From the NCBI GenBank assembly GCA_947381965.1, contig CANCXX010000008.1, positions 1 through 64,000 of the forward strand: a DNA stretch of 64,000 nucleotides, given 5' to 3'. Shown here piece after piece: positions 8,541-17,728 of the stretch. The stretch comes from an uncultured bacterium (GTDB lineage: Bacteria; Bacillota; Clostridia; Lachnospirales; Lachnospiraceae). Under the pieces are notes generated by a model, which saw only the letters and a program-made list of their open reading frames with translations, did not search any database and had not been told where the DNA came from. The translations under genes and the position numbers were made by a program. Each line of letters begins with the position of its first letter. The stretch's first letter is position 1.

Positions 8541-9719
8541 CTATATTCTTTTTATATGTTTAGAACATTGTCCTATCATCTCATCTGAAAGAACAATATA
8601 ATTTGATAATTCAAACTTTATTAGATTGTTAATTATTTCCTGTCTGTATAAGTTCGTTACACAAACAATTATTAGTGCCTCAGGATAATCGGCTTTCAAC
8701 TGATTTATTTCCAATACCGGTTTTTTTTCACATATTTTCTCATCATCGTTCAAATTAGAAACAACAAATCCATTAATTTTTTCTGTCTGATGTAATTGTA
8801 ACCATTGCAAAAATAACTTTCCGACTTTTCCTTTTCCGTATAAAAAAACATTATTGCTGTGAAGAATTTTGTCATATATCTCTTCAAGAATATTGTCTAG
8901 CCGGATGCTCCACTCCTTCCTGCTTATAAAAACTTTATTTTCTCCCAAATCTCTTTCAAATTTATGAGTGTTTTCTAAAACAGCAAATATTTTATTTTCA
9001 TCATTGTCTTTTGAAAACCTATCATGTGTTTCTATCACAAAAGTTTTACACATATTTAACCATTCACAATCCCCATTTTCAAAAATTGCATATTCTGCTC
9101 CCTCTATATCCATTTTAACCAGATAATCTTTCAGCTTATATTTCCTGACAATATCGTTTATTGTAATTGCATAAGTTCCCTCTTCATCGTCCTGCTCGCA
9201 TTCACTAACATAAAATCCCCCCTCTGTAGGTGTATTACTCGGATAAACCAAATATGTACTTTCATTAACTTTTACATACACATTTCTAAACCATACTGCA
9301 CAGTTTAGACAAATTACATTTTTAAAATTTTGCATATTTCTCTCCAGAACAGAAAAATTTTTCTGTTCTGGTTCAACAGCAATAATTTTTCGTTCAGGGT
9401 ATTTTATTGCATACATAAATGAAAACAAACCTATATTTGCCCCTAAATCAATAAAAGAGTTACAATCCCCATTTTCTAAGAGATCATACTCCCCTTCCGT
9501 ATAATCCCCTTCAGCATTTCCAATATATATACTTTCTAAAAAATCCAAGTCTCTGGAAAACAACCTGACATATAAGAAATGATTTTTATACATTAGCCTT
9601 ACTAACCTTTTTCCTATTAACCTGATATAGCAATGTTTATGAAGCCAATGTATAAATAAATATTTAATACCATATCCAATGCCAAATACTTCAAATACTT
9701 TTTGTATTCTATGTAACAT
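8541..9719 (-). CDS. FkbM-family methyltransferase with C-terminal PglD-like Rossmann module
   Basis: 392 aa from ATG 9719, which has AAGGAG at 7-nt spacing. A TTG five codons upstream is less likely. Residues ~80-260 carry the FkbM SAM-binding core: FIDLGANIGLFSFMYA, then IAVEPEQKNFSVLERN, and VKMDIEGAEY. Residues ~285-385 are the Rossmann module (VFLYGKGKVGKLFLQWLQ, GFVVSN, ALIIVCVTNLYRQEI). That module is strikingly close to the N-terminal one of the radical SAM protein at 15266-16405. The predicted role is O-methylation of a glycan residue in the cytoplasm. Confidence 0.85.
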   Translation of the reverse strand: MLHRIQKVFEVFGIGYGIKYLFIHWLHKHCYIRLIGKRLVRLMYKNHFLYVRLFSRDLDFLESIYIGNAEGDYTEGEYDLLENGDCNSFIDLGANIGLFSFMYAIKYPERKIIAVEPEQKNFSVLERNMQNFKNVICLNCAVWFRNVYVKVNESTYLVYPSNTPTEGGFYVSECEQDDEEGTYAITINDIVRKYKLKDYLVKMDIEGAEYAIFENGDCEWLNMCKTFVIETHDRFSKDNDENKIFAVLENTHKFERDLGENKVFISRKEWSIRLDNILEEIYDKILHSNNVFLYGKGKVGKLFLQWLQLHQTEKINGFVVSNLNDDEKICEKKPVLEINQLKADYPEALIIVCVTNLYRQEIINNLIKFELSNYIVLSDEMIGQCSKHIKRI

Positions 9720-9741
9720 TACTGACTCCTTCAACAGTTTT

Positions 9742-11010
9742 CTACTTCATGCACAAGTATTCATATATTTTACTTCCAACACAGCATTCCCCGGCCCCTT
9801 TCTCTTCTCCCTGATATGTATGAACCAGGGCTTCAATCAGCATATGCAGTGTATCCTCTTCCCTCTCTATATGAACTGGTTTTCTAAAAAAATCTCTTGC
9901 ATGTTCCATGCTTTGAATGATTTTATGAATTTGCCGGACAGATTTCTCATCAAGACTACAATCTAAAATTTTATAATCCATTTTTTTTGTATCAATTTCA
10001 TACATACATTTATTTTTTAAAGAATAAACTCCCAGATAACGCTTTTCTCTAACATATTCTAATATATACATACAGCGCATCAACGGTTCTTCCATATCTT
10101 CTTCCGCCCGCTTCTCATTCTCTATAGAAAATTTTCTAATTTCCAGTGTATTGATATCCACATACAAAATTTCATTTGCATCACATGGAATCAGCCATAC
10201 ATGTGACCCTATACATCTGATATCTATAAACATCCAGTTGCCTGCAGTATCTCTATCATAGTCTAATAAAGGCTGTTGTCTGTTTACAAAATCATATATA
10301 CCAAATCCTGTCGGAAATTGATCCAGTATTTTTACTTCATTGCTATTTTTCTCCCATATATAGATTCTTTTTTTCTTTCCCCCCAGCCAGAATTTTCTTC
10401 CATCAAATTCAATTCTGCTTATTTCATCCTCCACCTGATGCAGTAAATACAGCTTCCTCTCCTTTGTCAGACAATCAAACCTGCATACTCCCACAGGATT
10501 GTTTAACACCGTATAAATACAATTATCACTATATGCACTTCTAAGTGATATTTCCTGTCCACCTTCCGTTATGTTATAATATTTATCAATGCACCGTCTG
10601 GAAATATCCAGTTCTATAACCTGCTTTAATCCTATAGACACAACATATAATTTATCCTTAACGCACCAAGCCTGTACACATTTCAGTCTTATTCTGTCCG
10701 GATTATAAATCTCGATTTCTTTCCATGAATCATCTGATATATGATAACACCATATCTCTTCTGCGTTATTTGGCAGACAGAAAATCAGCTCTCCATGCTT
10801 CACACATACAGGATACTGTCGAAAACCCAAAAACTGTTTTATTGGTATCTTTGAGACAAATACCGTTTCCCCTGTTATCTGCTCCATCCGAAAAAGACAA
10901 TTCATTCGAGCGCTTGTAAACCATACCTCTTTTCCGCTAATCTGCCACCCATCAGTCCACATTAGCGCTCCCAATTCATCTCCAAAAAAACCTCCTGTCA
11001 TTTTCTCCAT
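9742..11010 (-). CDS. Unrecognised cytoplasmic protein with beta-propeller-like repeats
   Basis: 422 aa from ATG 11010, with AGGAG 7 nt upstream. A TTG codon earlier was rejected. No signal peptide or membrane segment is visible. Residues ~20-340 contain repeated strand-turn-strand units rich in W, Y and Asp turns (VWFTSARMNCLFRME, LIFCLPNNAEEIWCY, LYVVSIGLKQVIELD, FWLGGKKKRIYIWEK, VWLIPCDANEILYVD). They are spaced about 45-55 residues apart, as in a six- or seven-bladed propeller. The last 80 residues are helical and charged. No catalytic motif is recognised. It lies between two FkbM methyltransferases, so it may be a scaffold or sensor for the glycan enzymes, but that is inference only. Confidence 0.7.
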   Translation of the reverse strand: MEKMTGGFFGDELGALMWTDGWQISGKEVWFTSARMNCLFRMEQITGETVFVSKIPIKQFLGFRQYPVCVKHGELIFCLPNNAEEIWCYHISDDSWKEIEIYNPDRIRLKCVQAWCVKDKLYVVSIGLKQVIELDISRRCIDKYYNITEGGQEISLRSAYSDNCIYTVLNNPVGVCRFDCLTKERKLYLLHQVEDEISRIEFDGRKFWLGGKKKRIYIWEKNSNEVKILDQFPTGFGIYDFVNRQQPLLDYDRDTAGNWMFIDIRCIGSHVWLIPCDANEILYVDINTLEIRKFSIENEKRAEEDMEEPLMRCMYILEYVREKRYLGVYSLKNKCMYEIDTKKMDYKILDCSLDEKSVRQIHKIIQSMEHARDFFRKPVHIEREEDTLHMLIEALVHTYQGEEKGAGECCVGSKIYEYLCMK

Positions 11011-11050
11011 CAAGTCTCTCCTGTCTGTATATTTTTTTCTCAGGCCATTC

Positions 11051-12331
11051 TTATTTCTGTTCCTTATTTTTCACTTCAGCCAGTAAAATAGTTCCTGTAA
11101 AGATTGTATTTGTTACTGATTTATATATTTTAAATTGATACCCCAGGTTTAACTTGTCCAAATAGGGAATTATTTTGAAAAAATCTGTTGCCGTATGATG
11201 CAGATGTATAATCAATGCCGGTTTTTGGGAAATCATGGTTTCTTCCGCCCCTTGTACTGCATCATATTCCATACCTTCTACATGCAGCTTTATTAACTCT
11301 AATTGAATATTTCTTTTTTTAACAAAATCGTCTATGCTGGTAACTCCAACCGTTTCTTCCGTATACTGTCTGCTATCATACGGAACCATGGTGCTCCAGT
11401 TAGATTCCGCGTTTTTGGAAATAATACTTTTACCCGATTTTCTACCTACAGCTTCATTTATAATTTCAATATTATCCACGTTATTTAATCTTATTGTCTC
11501 TCTAATCAGGCTGCAGTTGCTTTCCATAGGCTCCAGTGCATACACTTTTCCTTTTGTTTTTTTGGCAAATAATAATGACGTATCTCCTATAAATGCGCCG
11601 CAATCTAATATATCTTTTGAATTTGTAAATGTCTCTTCTGAAAACCATTCCATACCATACTGATAAAACAATACAAGCGGATCAAAATACTTTTTAGGCA
11701 ATACATATTCTTTATATCTGTATAGTTGTCCCTCCCGGATTATTTCAGAGTAAAAGTTGTTTTGTAATATTTCAATTTTTCTTTTTTCAGATGGACTAAA
11801 GATGTCAATTTCTTCATGAGAACAGGATAATATAACCCTGATTCTATCTAACAACTGCTCTATGATTTTTATATTTTCTTCATCCAAATGTGAACATAAT
11901 TCCTGAAAATCTTCTTTAGATTTTGTAGTTTCCAACAAATACTCATCCTGATATTGTTTCAAAGTATTTCTTTCATGTCTGGCATGTATATACAGGTACT
12001 TTCTATCCTCCTGCATTTTTTTTATTGCTTGATCATCAATAACTATATATCTGAAAATACCAGCTTCTTTCAGATTATCTATAATTTCCGAATGATACTT
12101 CAAAGACACTGCAATAACTATCAGCATTTTCTCATCTGGCTTAACTTCATATATTGAAAAGATATTTCTGCCTGATTCAGTCTTTTTTTCTGTAGGTTGT
12201 GTTTCTATAAAGAATGCAATTTCAATATCTTTTCTTTTACACTCTTTTTCAACCATTTTTCCAATTTTCCCATACCCGTATATGACAATTTTAATACCCT
12301 TTTCAAACTCTTTTTTTAAATATGTAAACAT
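11051..12331 (-). CDS. FkbM-family methyltransferase with N-terminal PglD-like Rossmann module
   Basis: 426 aa; AAAGGTGA precedes the ATG. Residues ~12-105 are the Rossmann module (IVIYGYGKIGKMVEKECK, LIVIAVSLKYHSEII). Residues ~215-400 are the methyltransferase, with ILDCGAFIGDTSLLFA (SAM loop), VYALEPMESNCSLIRE, IKLHVEGMEYD and the closing ALIIHLHH. The module is at the opposite end from the FkbM enzyme at 8541-9719. A mostly helical stretch (~110-210) links the halves. Probable glycan O-methyltransferase. It begins 12 bp after the radical SAM gene stop, in the same operon. Confidence 0.83.
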   Translation of the reverse strand: MFTYLKKEFEKGIKIVIYGYGKIGKMVEKECKRKDIEIAFFIETQPTEKKTESGRNIFSIYEVKPDEKMLIVIAVSLKYHSEIIDNLKEAGIFRYIVIDDQAIKKMQEDRKYLYIHARHERNTLKQYQDEYLLETTKSKEDFQELCSHLDEENIKIIEQLLDRIRVILSCSHEEIDIFSPSEKRKIEILQNNFYSEIIREGQLYRYKEYVLPKKYFDPLVLFYQYGMEWFSEETFTNSKDILDCGAFIGDTSLLFAKKTKGKVYALEPMESNCSLIRETIRLNNVDNIEIINEAVGRKSGKSIISKNAESNWSTMVPYDSRQYTEETVGVTSIDDFVKKRNIQLELIKLHVEGMEYDAVQGAEETMISQKPALIIHLHHTATDFFKIIPYLDKLNLGYQFKIYKSVTNTIFTGTILLAEVKNKEQK

Positions 12332-12343
12332 ATTTTCACCTTT

Positions 12344-13579
12344 CTATATCCATTCTGTAATTTCCTGCCTGCTTCTTGTCCAATCAAATTTAGGGGAAAG
12401 TCCACTGCAATATCTGCAGTATGTTCTGGGTTTTGAAGCAAATTCCAATATCTCTTTCATATCCTGTACTTTATAAATATCGAGATAATCCCCATCTGTA
12501 AGGCGCAGATTTTGATTATACTTTTTATTAAATATACGATAAGACTGACATGAGAAGGGACAGCCATAAAGCTTTCCTTCCATTAGGAAATTACCATAAT
12601 TTGAAACGTGGCAATTTGCAAAGCTTTTAACGGGATTACTGGTTCCTTCCAAATTAATAATCTTTTTAAAGCTTTTCTTTACAAAGTGATCTCCGGTTCC
12701 TTCAAAAAACTTAAAACTTACATTTTCTTCACTGGCTTTTCTCTTCATTTCTTCAAAATTAAGATTAATGGGATATTTCGTGTTAACTATTGTTACTTTA
12801 TTTTCTCTACATACCCTCCAAAATTCTTCATTTTGTCTTAATAATAAAAGTCCATTTGTAGTCAATCTGATTATTGCATATGGAAAAGACTCCCTTACAT
12901 CTTTCAGTATTTTATTAAGTTCCGGATGCAATAATGGTTCTCCTCCCATAACCGCTATTTGTACAATATTATCTCCCTTAAACAGCTCTGACATCCTTTT
13001 GATATCCCTGTGTATCGTTTCCTCCGGCACAAAATAGGGATCTGCTATACAGGCAAAATGATCGCACCCCTTACATCTCAAGTTACAATGATCTAAAATA
13101 TTAACAACCATATATTCTATGCAGGGTCTGGGAATAAACTTAAACATACTATTTTTTAATAAACTAATTTGCTCCTGAATTACTTGCGCTTCCCCCTTTG
13201 CTCCCATATTTCTATCCGCTGTATTTTCTGCAATCCATTGAAATAAACTGTTTGTTATATAATATACTTCTTTAAAATGATAATCCTTTATTTCACTCCG
13301 GATTTCGGAATGTAAGTTTTCCATAGTGCATACTAATAAAATTGTTTTTTCCGTTTTCTCCCTTTGTGTTCCAATTTCAACCACAGGTATATCTGATAAT
13401 TTATCCGGGTTACATTTTTTAGAAGATACAAATATATTGTTTATAATCATTCCTTTGGATATGCAGTATTTCAGCACTATTTTAGCCACTTTCCCAGCAC
13501 CGTATAAAGCTAATTTATTATTTTGCAAAGTCTCAACCAGCTCATCCGGTTTATTCAAATACTTCATTTCATTATCCAT
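12344..13579 (-). CDS. Radical SAM enzyme with N-terminal PglD-like Rossmann module
   Basis: 411 aa. Residues ~20-115 are the Rossmann module (LALYGAGKVAKIVLKYC ... ILLVCTMENLHSEI). The radical SAM core follows at ~155-330, with the 4Fe-4S ligands CNLRCKGCDHF (CxxxCxxC). The SAM-binding GGEPLLHPEL and the strand IIRLTTNGLLLL follow. Further Cys residues near the C-terminus (CPFSCQS and CRYCSG) could bind an auxiliary cluster. The reaction is unknown. In glycan loci such proteins could modify a sugar, lipid or peptide carrier. A second enzyme of the same design lies at 15266-16405. Confidence 0.85.
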   Translation of the reverse strand: MDNEMKYLNKPDELVETLQNNKLALYGAGKVAKIVLKYCISKGMIINNIFVSSKKCNPDKLSDIPVVEIGTQREKTEKTILLVCTMENLHSEIRSEIKDYHFKEVYYITNSLFQWIAENTADRNMGAKGEAQVIQEQISLLKNSMFKFIPRPCIEYMVVNILDHCNLRCKGCDHFACIADPYFVPEETIHRDIKRMSELFKGDNIVQIAVMGGEPLLHPELNKILKDVRESFPYAIIRLTTNGLLLLRQNEEFWRVCRENKVTIVNTKYPINLNFEEMKRKASEENVSFKFFEGTGDHFVKKSFKKIINLEGTSNPVKSFANCHVSNYGNFLMEGKLYGCPFSCQSYRIFNKKYNQNLRLTDGDYLDIYKVQDMKEILEFASKPRTYCRYCSGLSPKFDWTRSRQEITEWI

Positions 13580-13623
13580 ACTAATTTATCTCCAATTCTC
13601 ATTTCTCTTCAAGCTGTGAATAC

Positions 13624-14979
13624 TTAGTATTCCATTCCTGTGAATAAGTAGTACTCTATCCTCTCATTAGATATATCTGCCTTTTTTAACTGTCTTGCTA
13701 TATCCATATAGTGAAACTCATTTGCTATAATATATAGTGCATCCGGATATAATCTCTTACTTTCTTCCAAAGATAATATGTCTTTTCCAAACAACTGCTC
13801 TTTCTGCATTTTTTCATCATTATCACAAAATCCAACTACACTTTTAACGCCATTTTTATGTAACAGAATATATAGTCGGTTTCCACACAGACCAGCGCCA
13901 AAAATAATTATTTTATTCCAATTTTCTGCTTTTTCAATAATTAATTGCTGCGCATCCTGTTTCTGTTTATATTCATAATACAAACGCTGCAGATAACTTC
14001 TTTTATCCTCAATAAGCATCCTGATTTCTGTCAAACGGGAATACTTCAGACAATTTGGCAATAAATAACCTTTTTCCATTCCCCATATATATTCTTCCCG
14101 TATCTTGTCCAAAATGGAATCCATTTCCTCTGGTAATTCTCCATACTCCAATAACAGTCTTGCTACACGGTCCTTTACACTTGAACCGGTAAATCTTGCA
14201 AAGCACATCCACCAGTGCCAGCACATATTGTCAGAATTATTAATCAGAAAATCTTTTACAAATAAAAATTCATTGAAAAGATTGACTAATCCCTTCGGGT
14301 TTCTGATTGAGCTGTTTTCATTATCCTTCCTGTAATTATAAAGCCCATCCTCAATATACATCATCCTTCCGGCCTTGCACATAATCTGAACTTCTAATCC
14401 CCAATCCTGATACGCCGCCCCTGGGGTTTCATTTAATAATATATTTTTATCCCTCAAAAATTGGGTTTTATAAATCCCATTACATGTGGAATTATCCCGC
14501 CACATAATTTCCGGATAATCAGAGCCATTAATTACCACATTGTACATCCCCTCAAATTGCTTGCTCCCCAAAATCTGGGTTCTCCAAAAGACACGATGTT
14601 TTTCATCCACATTAATAAATGAATAGTAATTACACTTTGCACTGTCAAGATTATTTTTCTTTGCTGCATCATAAAGAAGTTCAAACATATTTTTCTCTAT
14701 ATAATCGTCGGTCTCCACAAAACCGATATATTCCCCACGCGCTAAAGCAATTCCCTGATTTTCCTGATACCCAAAACTTTTTTTGTCTGAATCCACAATC
14801 TTTATTCTGGAATCTCTCTTGGCAAATTCGGCAAGGATTTCTCTTGTTCCATCAGTAGAGCCTGCATCAATACAAATTATCTCAATATCCTGCAATGATT
14901 GATTCACGACGCTTTCCAGACACTCGCCAATATATTTTGCAACATTATAGGATGGCATAATAACTGATACTTTGCACAT
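13624..14979 (-). CDS. GT2 glycosyltransferase with C-terminal PglD-like Rossmann module
   Basis: 451 aa from ATG 14979 (AGAGAGGAAA upstream). The longer open frame upstream reads into a miniature element and is not used. Residues ~1-220 are a GT-A fold (VSVIMPSYNVAKYIGECLES, IDAGSTDGT, and ETDDY as the DxD-like metal site). Residues ~360-450 are the Rossmann module (IIIFGAGLCGNRLYILLHK, VVGFCDND). The predicted job is transfer of one sugar from a nucleotide donor to the growing glycan at the inner membrane face. The miniature element at 15009-15223 sits in the leader of this gene. Confidence 0.87.
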   Translation of the reverse strand: MCKVSVIMPSYNVAKYIGECLESVVNQSLQDIEIICIDAGSTDGTREILAEFAKRDSRIKIVDSDKKSFGYQENQGIALARGEYIGFVETDDYIEKNMFELLYDAAKKNNLDSAKCNYYSFINVDEKHRVFWRTQILGSKQFEGMYNVVINGSDYPEIMWRDNSTCNGIYKTQFLRDKNILLNETPGAAYQDWGLEVQIMCKAGRMMYIEDGLYNYRKDNENSSIRNPKGLVNLFNEFLFVKDFLINNSDNMCWHWWMCFARFTGSSVKDRVARLLLEYGELPEEMDSILDKIREEYIWGMEKGYLLPNCLKYSRLTEIRMLIEDKRSYLQRLYYEYKQKQDAQQLIIEKAENWNKIIIFGAGLCGNRLYILLHKNGVKSVVGFCDNDEKMQKEQLFGKDILSLEESKRLYPDALYIIANEFHYMDIARQLKKADISNERIEYYLFTGMEY

Positions 14980-15008
14980 ATTCGTTTTCCTCTCTTTTTT
15001 ATTTATAG

Positions 15009-15223
15009 TAGGTAATTGCGAAACTCGTAAACTTGCCAAATATTCTGACAATCTATTCTACGAAAAGCCTTATGCACCATGGAATCAAAACCATAGAAGG
15101 CAATAGGAACGCTACCCGACTGTCTTCTGTCCTGCTGGGCTTGATGGAATGCACGGTGCAACAGGATTTGAGTGGAATATATTGTCAGAATATTTCCATA
15201 ACTTCAAGTTTCGCAATTACCTA
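15009..15223. mobile_element. Miniature inverted-repeat element, copy A (215 bp)
   Basis: Terminal inverted repeats of 17 bp are perfect (TAGGTAATTGCGAAACT at 15009-15025 and its complement at 15207-15223). A second perfect 15-bp pair lies at 15038-15052 and 15181-15195, so the whole end region folds as an arm of about 43 bp. A perfect 10-bp direct repeat, TTATTTATAG, flanks it (14999-15008 and 15224-15233). A second, very similar copy in the same orientation is at 46810-47011. Copy A has about 13 bp more near the left arm. No transposase is encoded. It lies inside the glycan operon, just upstream of a GT2 start. Confidence 0.85.
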
Positions 15224-15265
15224 TTATTTATAGGATTCTCAAAAAACTTTATTAGTATTTTTTAC

Positions 15266-16405
15266 CTATATCCATTCATCCAATTGTTTCTTTGAACACT
15301 CAAATGGAATAAGTGTTTTTTCATCAGTCAGTTTACAATATCTGCATAGCTGCATAGGGCGTGTCAGAAATTCGGAAATTTCATCAGCGCTTTGGGCATC
15401 ATAAATATTTATTCCATTATTATCCAAAATTTCAATTTGTTTTAATCCAAAGTAATCTTTTAAATGATGAAGATTTGCCCCCACAACACATGAATACATT
15501 TTCCCATGACTTAGGAATATACAAAAATTGCCTCTGTAGCATTTATGGAAATTTTCTTCTATTGGCTGTTTCCCCTCAATGTCAAAATGATAATTCTCCA
15601 GAATTTTATTCCCGGCTTCATCTGTTACCATGGCAAATGGACGGTAAACAATTCCATACTTTTCTGCCTTTTTTTGTATTGCATTATAGTCAACTTTGAT
15701 TGGATAATGTGTGGGTCTAAATTCAATATTGTATTCTTTTGCGGCAATCCAAAACTTTTCTTCCATTTGAGGCATCAGAATCCCATTTGTAATTAACGCA
15801 ATTGTTCCTTTGGGGAAACAGGTTCTGGCCACCCGGAAAAATTCTGTAATATCCGGATGAAGCAGGGGCTCTCCGCCCAAAAGTTCCATATATTCCAAAT
15901 TTCCATGATATAACTCTGACAGCCTTTGACAATCCCTTTGAAATTCTTCCACCGATAAAAACTCTTCTTTTGCCAGCGGACTGCAATGAAAACACCCTCG
16001 GCAATTTAAATTACAGTGTTCCGTAATATGAACTTCAAACTTCAGGGATTTTCTTGGTGTCAGATGCGTTACATCTATAGAGCATTTTTTAATCATGTCG
16101 TCGGAAAGCAGTATATAATCTGACAGTTCATACCTTGAAAGCATATCCGCAATTTCTGCTCTGTATAAGTTCTTTACACAAACAATAATCAATGCACCGG
16201 GATACGTTAGTTTTACATTACTTACCTCAATCACAGGTCTGTCCATACACACTCTCTCATTATCTGCCTGTGAAACAACAAATCCCTTTACATAGTCATC
16301 CAGATGACGGAATTGCAGCCACTGCATAAACGTTCTGGCTACACCCCCTTTTCCATACAAAAGAACCTCCTGATGATTCTTAATATTTCCTATCATTTCA
16401 TTCAT
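15266..16405 (-). CDS. Radical SAM enzyme with N-terminal PglD-like Rossmann module (second)
   Basis: 379 aa from ATG 16405, which has GGAGG at 7-nt spacing. A longer reading into the neighbouring gene was discarded. Residues ~13-110 are the Rossmann module (VLLYGKGGVARTFMQWLQ, ALIIVCVKNLYRAEI). The radical SAM core follows: CNLNCRGCFHC (CxxxCxxC), LLGGEPLLHPDI and IALITNGILM. Late Cys residues include CYRGNFC and CRYCK. It resembles the enzyme at 12344-13579 in size and layout but differs through most of its length. The two may act in series or on different substrates. Confidence 0.85.
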   Translation of the reverse strand: MNEMIGNIKNHQEVLLYGKGGVARTFMQWLQFRHLDDYVKGFVVSQADNERVCMDRPVIEVSNVKLTYPGALIIVCVKNLYRAEIADMLSRYELSDYILLSDDMIKKCSIDVTHLTPRKSLKFEVHITEHCNLNCRGCFHCSPLAKEEFLSVEEFQRDCQRLSELYHGNLEYMELLGGEPLLHPDITEFFRVARTCFPKGTIALITNGILMPQMEEKFWIAAKEYNIEFRPTHYPIKVDYNAIQKKAEKYGIVYRPFAMVTDEAGNKILENYHFDIEGKQPIEENFHKCYRGNFCIFLSHGKMYSCVVGANLHHLKDYFGLKQIEILDNNGINIYDAQSADEISEFLTRPMQLCRYCKLTDEKTLIPFECSKKQLDEWI

Positions 16406-16442
16406 TTTTTTTCCTCCATCTCTTATTTTTCTTTCTGGCAAT

Positions 16443-17669
16443 TTATACTTTCTGTGCAATTTTATCAATTAAGTCAGAAAGCAAAATCGTATTAGTATAT
16501 TTTTGTTTAGTCAAGTTCCCGATAATTGACTTTCCCGTTTCATTTAATGGCGTTACAACTATCAAAGTATCCTTATTTATACAGGAAAGATCCTGTATTA
16601 CTTTTATGTCATAAAATGAAGTAATTCTCCGGTCCACTCCATACAATATACTGATTTCAGAATCCTTTAACTCCCAAAACAGTAATTTTGCCATATCGCC
16701 TAAACCATATAGGATTATCTCCGAAATATTTTTTTCCTTTAAATAATCAGAAATGCCATATTTCTTTTTACATAGTTCCTTAAGCAATACCATATAGTAA
16801 AAAATCACTTTTTTTTCATACTTCTGTGGCAGCATTCGTCCTATTTCACATAAAATATTCTGCGTCTCATCATTATCATCATTTAACACCATTTCTAAAT
16901 AATCATGACCAATTCTGCGCAGTAATTTTTTTTGAAGTAATTCCAAATGATATTCTTTTGCCAGCTGAAAGTTATCTCTTATCCCTCTTAAACAATCTAC
17001 AATCCTCATCTTTCTTTCCAGTGTCTGATGCGTATTTTTCCTAAAGCAGTACAACTCTACAGGCAATACCCAAAACTTTTCAGCCTGCAGCATAGCCTTA
17101 AGAAAAAAAGGAGGATCCTGATATCTTCTGTAATGTGGAAATACAATATGATTTTTTTTAAGCATATCCCTTTCAAATATATAACATTGGTAATGAAAGT
17201 CCTCCTGATAATCTCTATAATATATTAATTTTCCATCCGGCCTGCCTGCACAAATCTCTCTATGTAAATTAGCAATTTGGATTTCACCGGTTTGGGAATC
17301 AAATATTTGAAGAAACCCTCCACAAATCTTCACATGGTTTTTTTGACAGGCCTCTGTCATTTTATCCAGTGCATAACAATCCACGTAACAATCATCCGCA
17401 TCCAGAAAGCATACAAATTTTCCCCTGGCGATTTCCAGGCCTCTGTTTCTCGCAGGTCCTGCACCGCTGTTTTCCTGTGCAATAACAGATATATATTTAT
17501 ATTTTTCTGCATATGTACTTAAAATATCCAGCGAACGGTCTGTAGAACCATCATCAATACATATAATTTCTTTTGGAAAAACGGTCTGTGTAATTGCACT
17601 TTCCAAACATTTGCTTATAGTTTCTTCCGCATTATATACTGGAATAATAATTGATACTTTTATCTCCAT
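16443..17669 (-). CDS. GT2 glycosyltransferase with C-terminal PglD-like Rossmann module
   Basis: 408 aa from ATG 17669 (GGGAG, 9-nt spacing). Residues 1-220 are GT-A (VSIIIPVYNAEETISKCLES, IDDGSTDRS, the metal site LDADD). Residues ~310-400 are the Rossmann module, the most degenerate in the set (IILYGLGDMAKLLFWEL, TLIVVTPLNETGKSII). A middle helical region (~225-300) resembles that of the next gene. It belongs to the minus-strand glycan operon. The acceptor and donor are unknown. Confidence 0.87.
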   Translation of the reverse strand: MEIKVSIIIPVYNAEETISKCLESAITQTVFPKEIICIDDGSTDRSLDILSTYAEKYKYISVIAQENSGAGPARNRGLEIARGKFVCFLDADDCYVDCYALDKMTEACQKNHVKICGGFLQIFDSQTGEIQIANLHREICAGRPDGKLIYYRDYQEDFHYQCYIFERDMLKKNHIVFPHYRRYQDPPFFLKAMLQAEKFWVLPVELYCFRKNTHQTLERKMRIVDCLRGIRDNFQLAKEYHLELLQKKLLRRIGHDYLEMVLNDDNDETQNILCEIGRMLPQKYEKKVIFYYMVLLKELCKKKYGISDYLKEKNISEIILYGLGDMAKLLFWELKDSEISILYGVDRRITSFYDIKVIQDLSCINKDTLIVVTPLNETGKSIIGNLTKQKYTNTILLSDLIDKIAQKV

Positions 17670-17728
17670 GATATATTTCTCCCATATCTGCAAGCTTTAC
17701 TATATCTTTTTATTCTGCTTCATTAAGG

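Noticed and set aside
15033-15233. 66-residue plus-strand frame inside MITE copy A
   Set aside because: The equivalent position in copy B has a stop codon and there is no ribosome-binding site; treated as non-coding element DNA.
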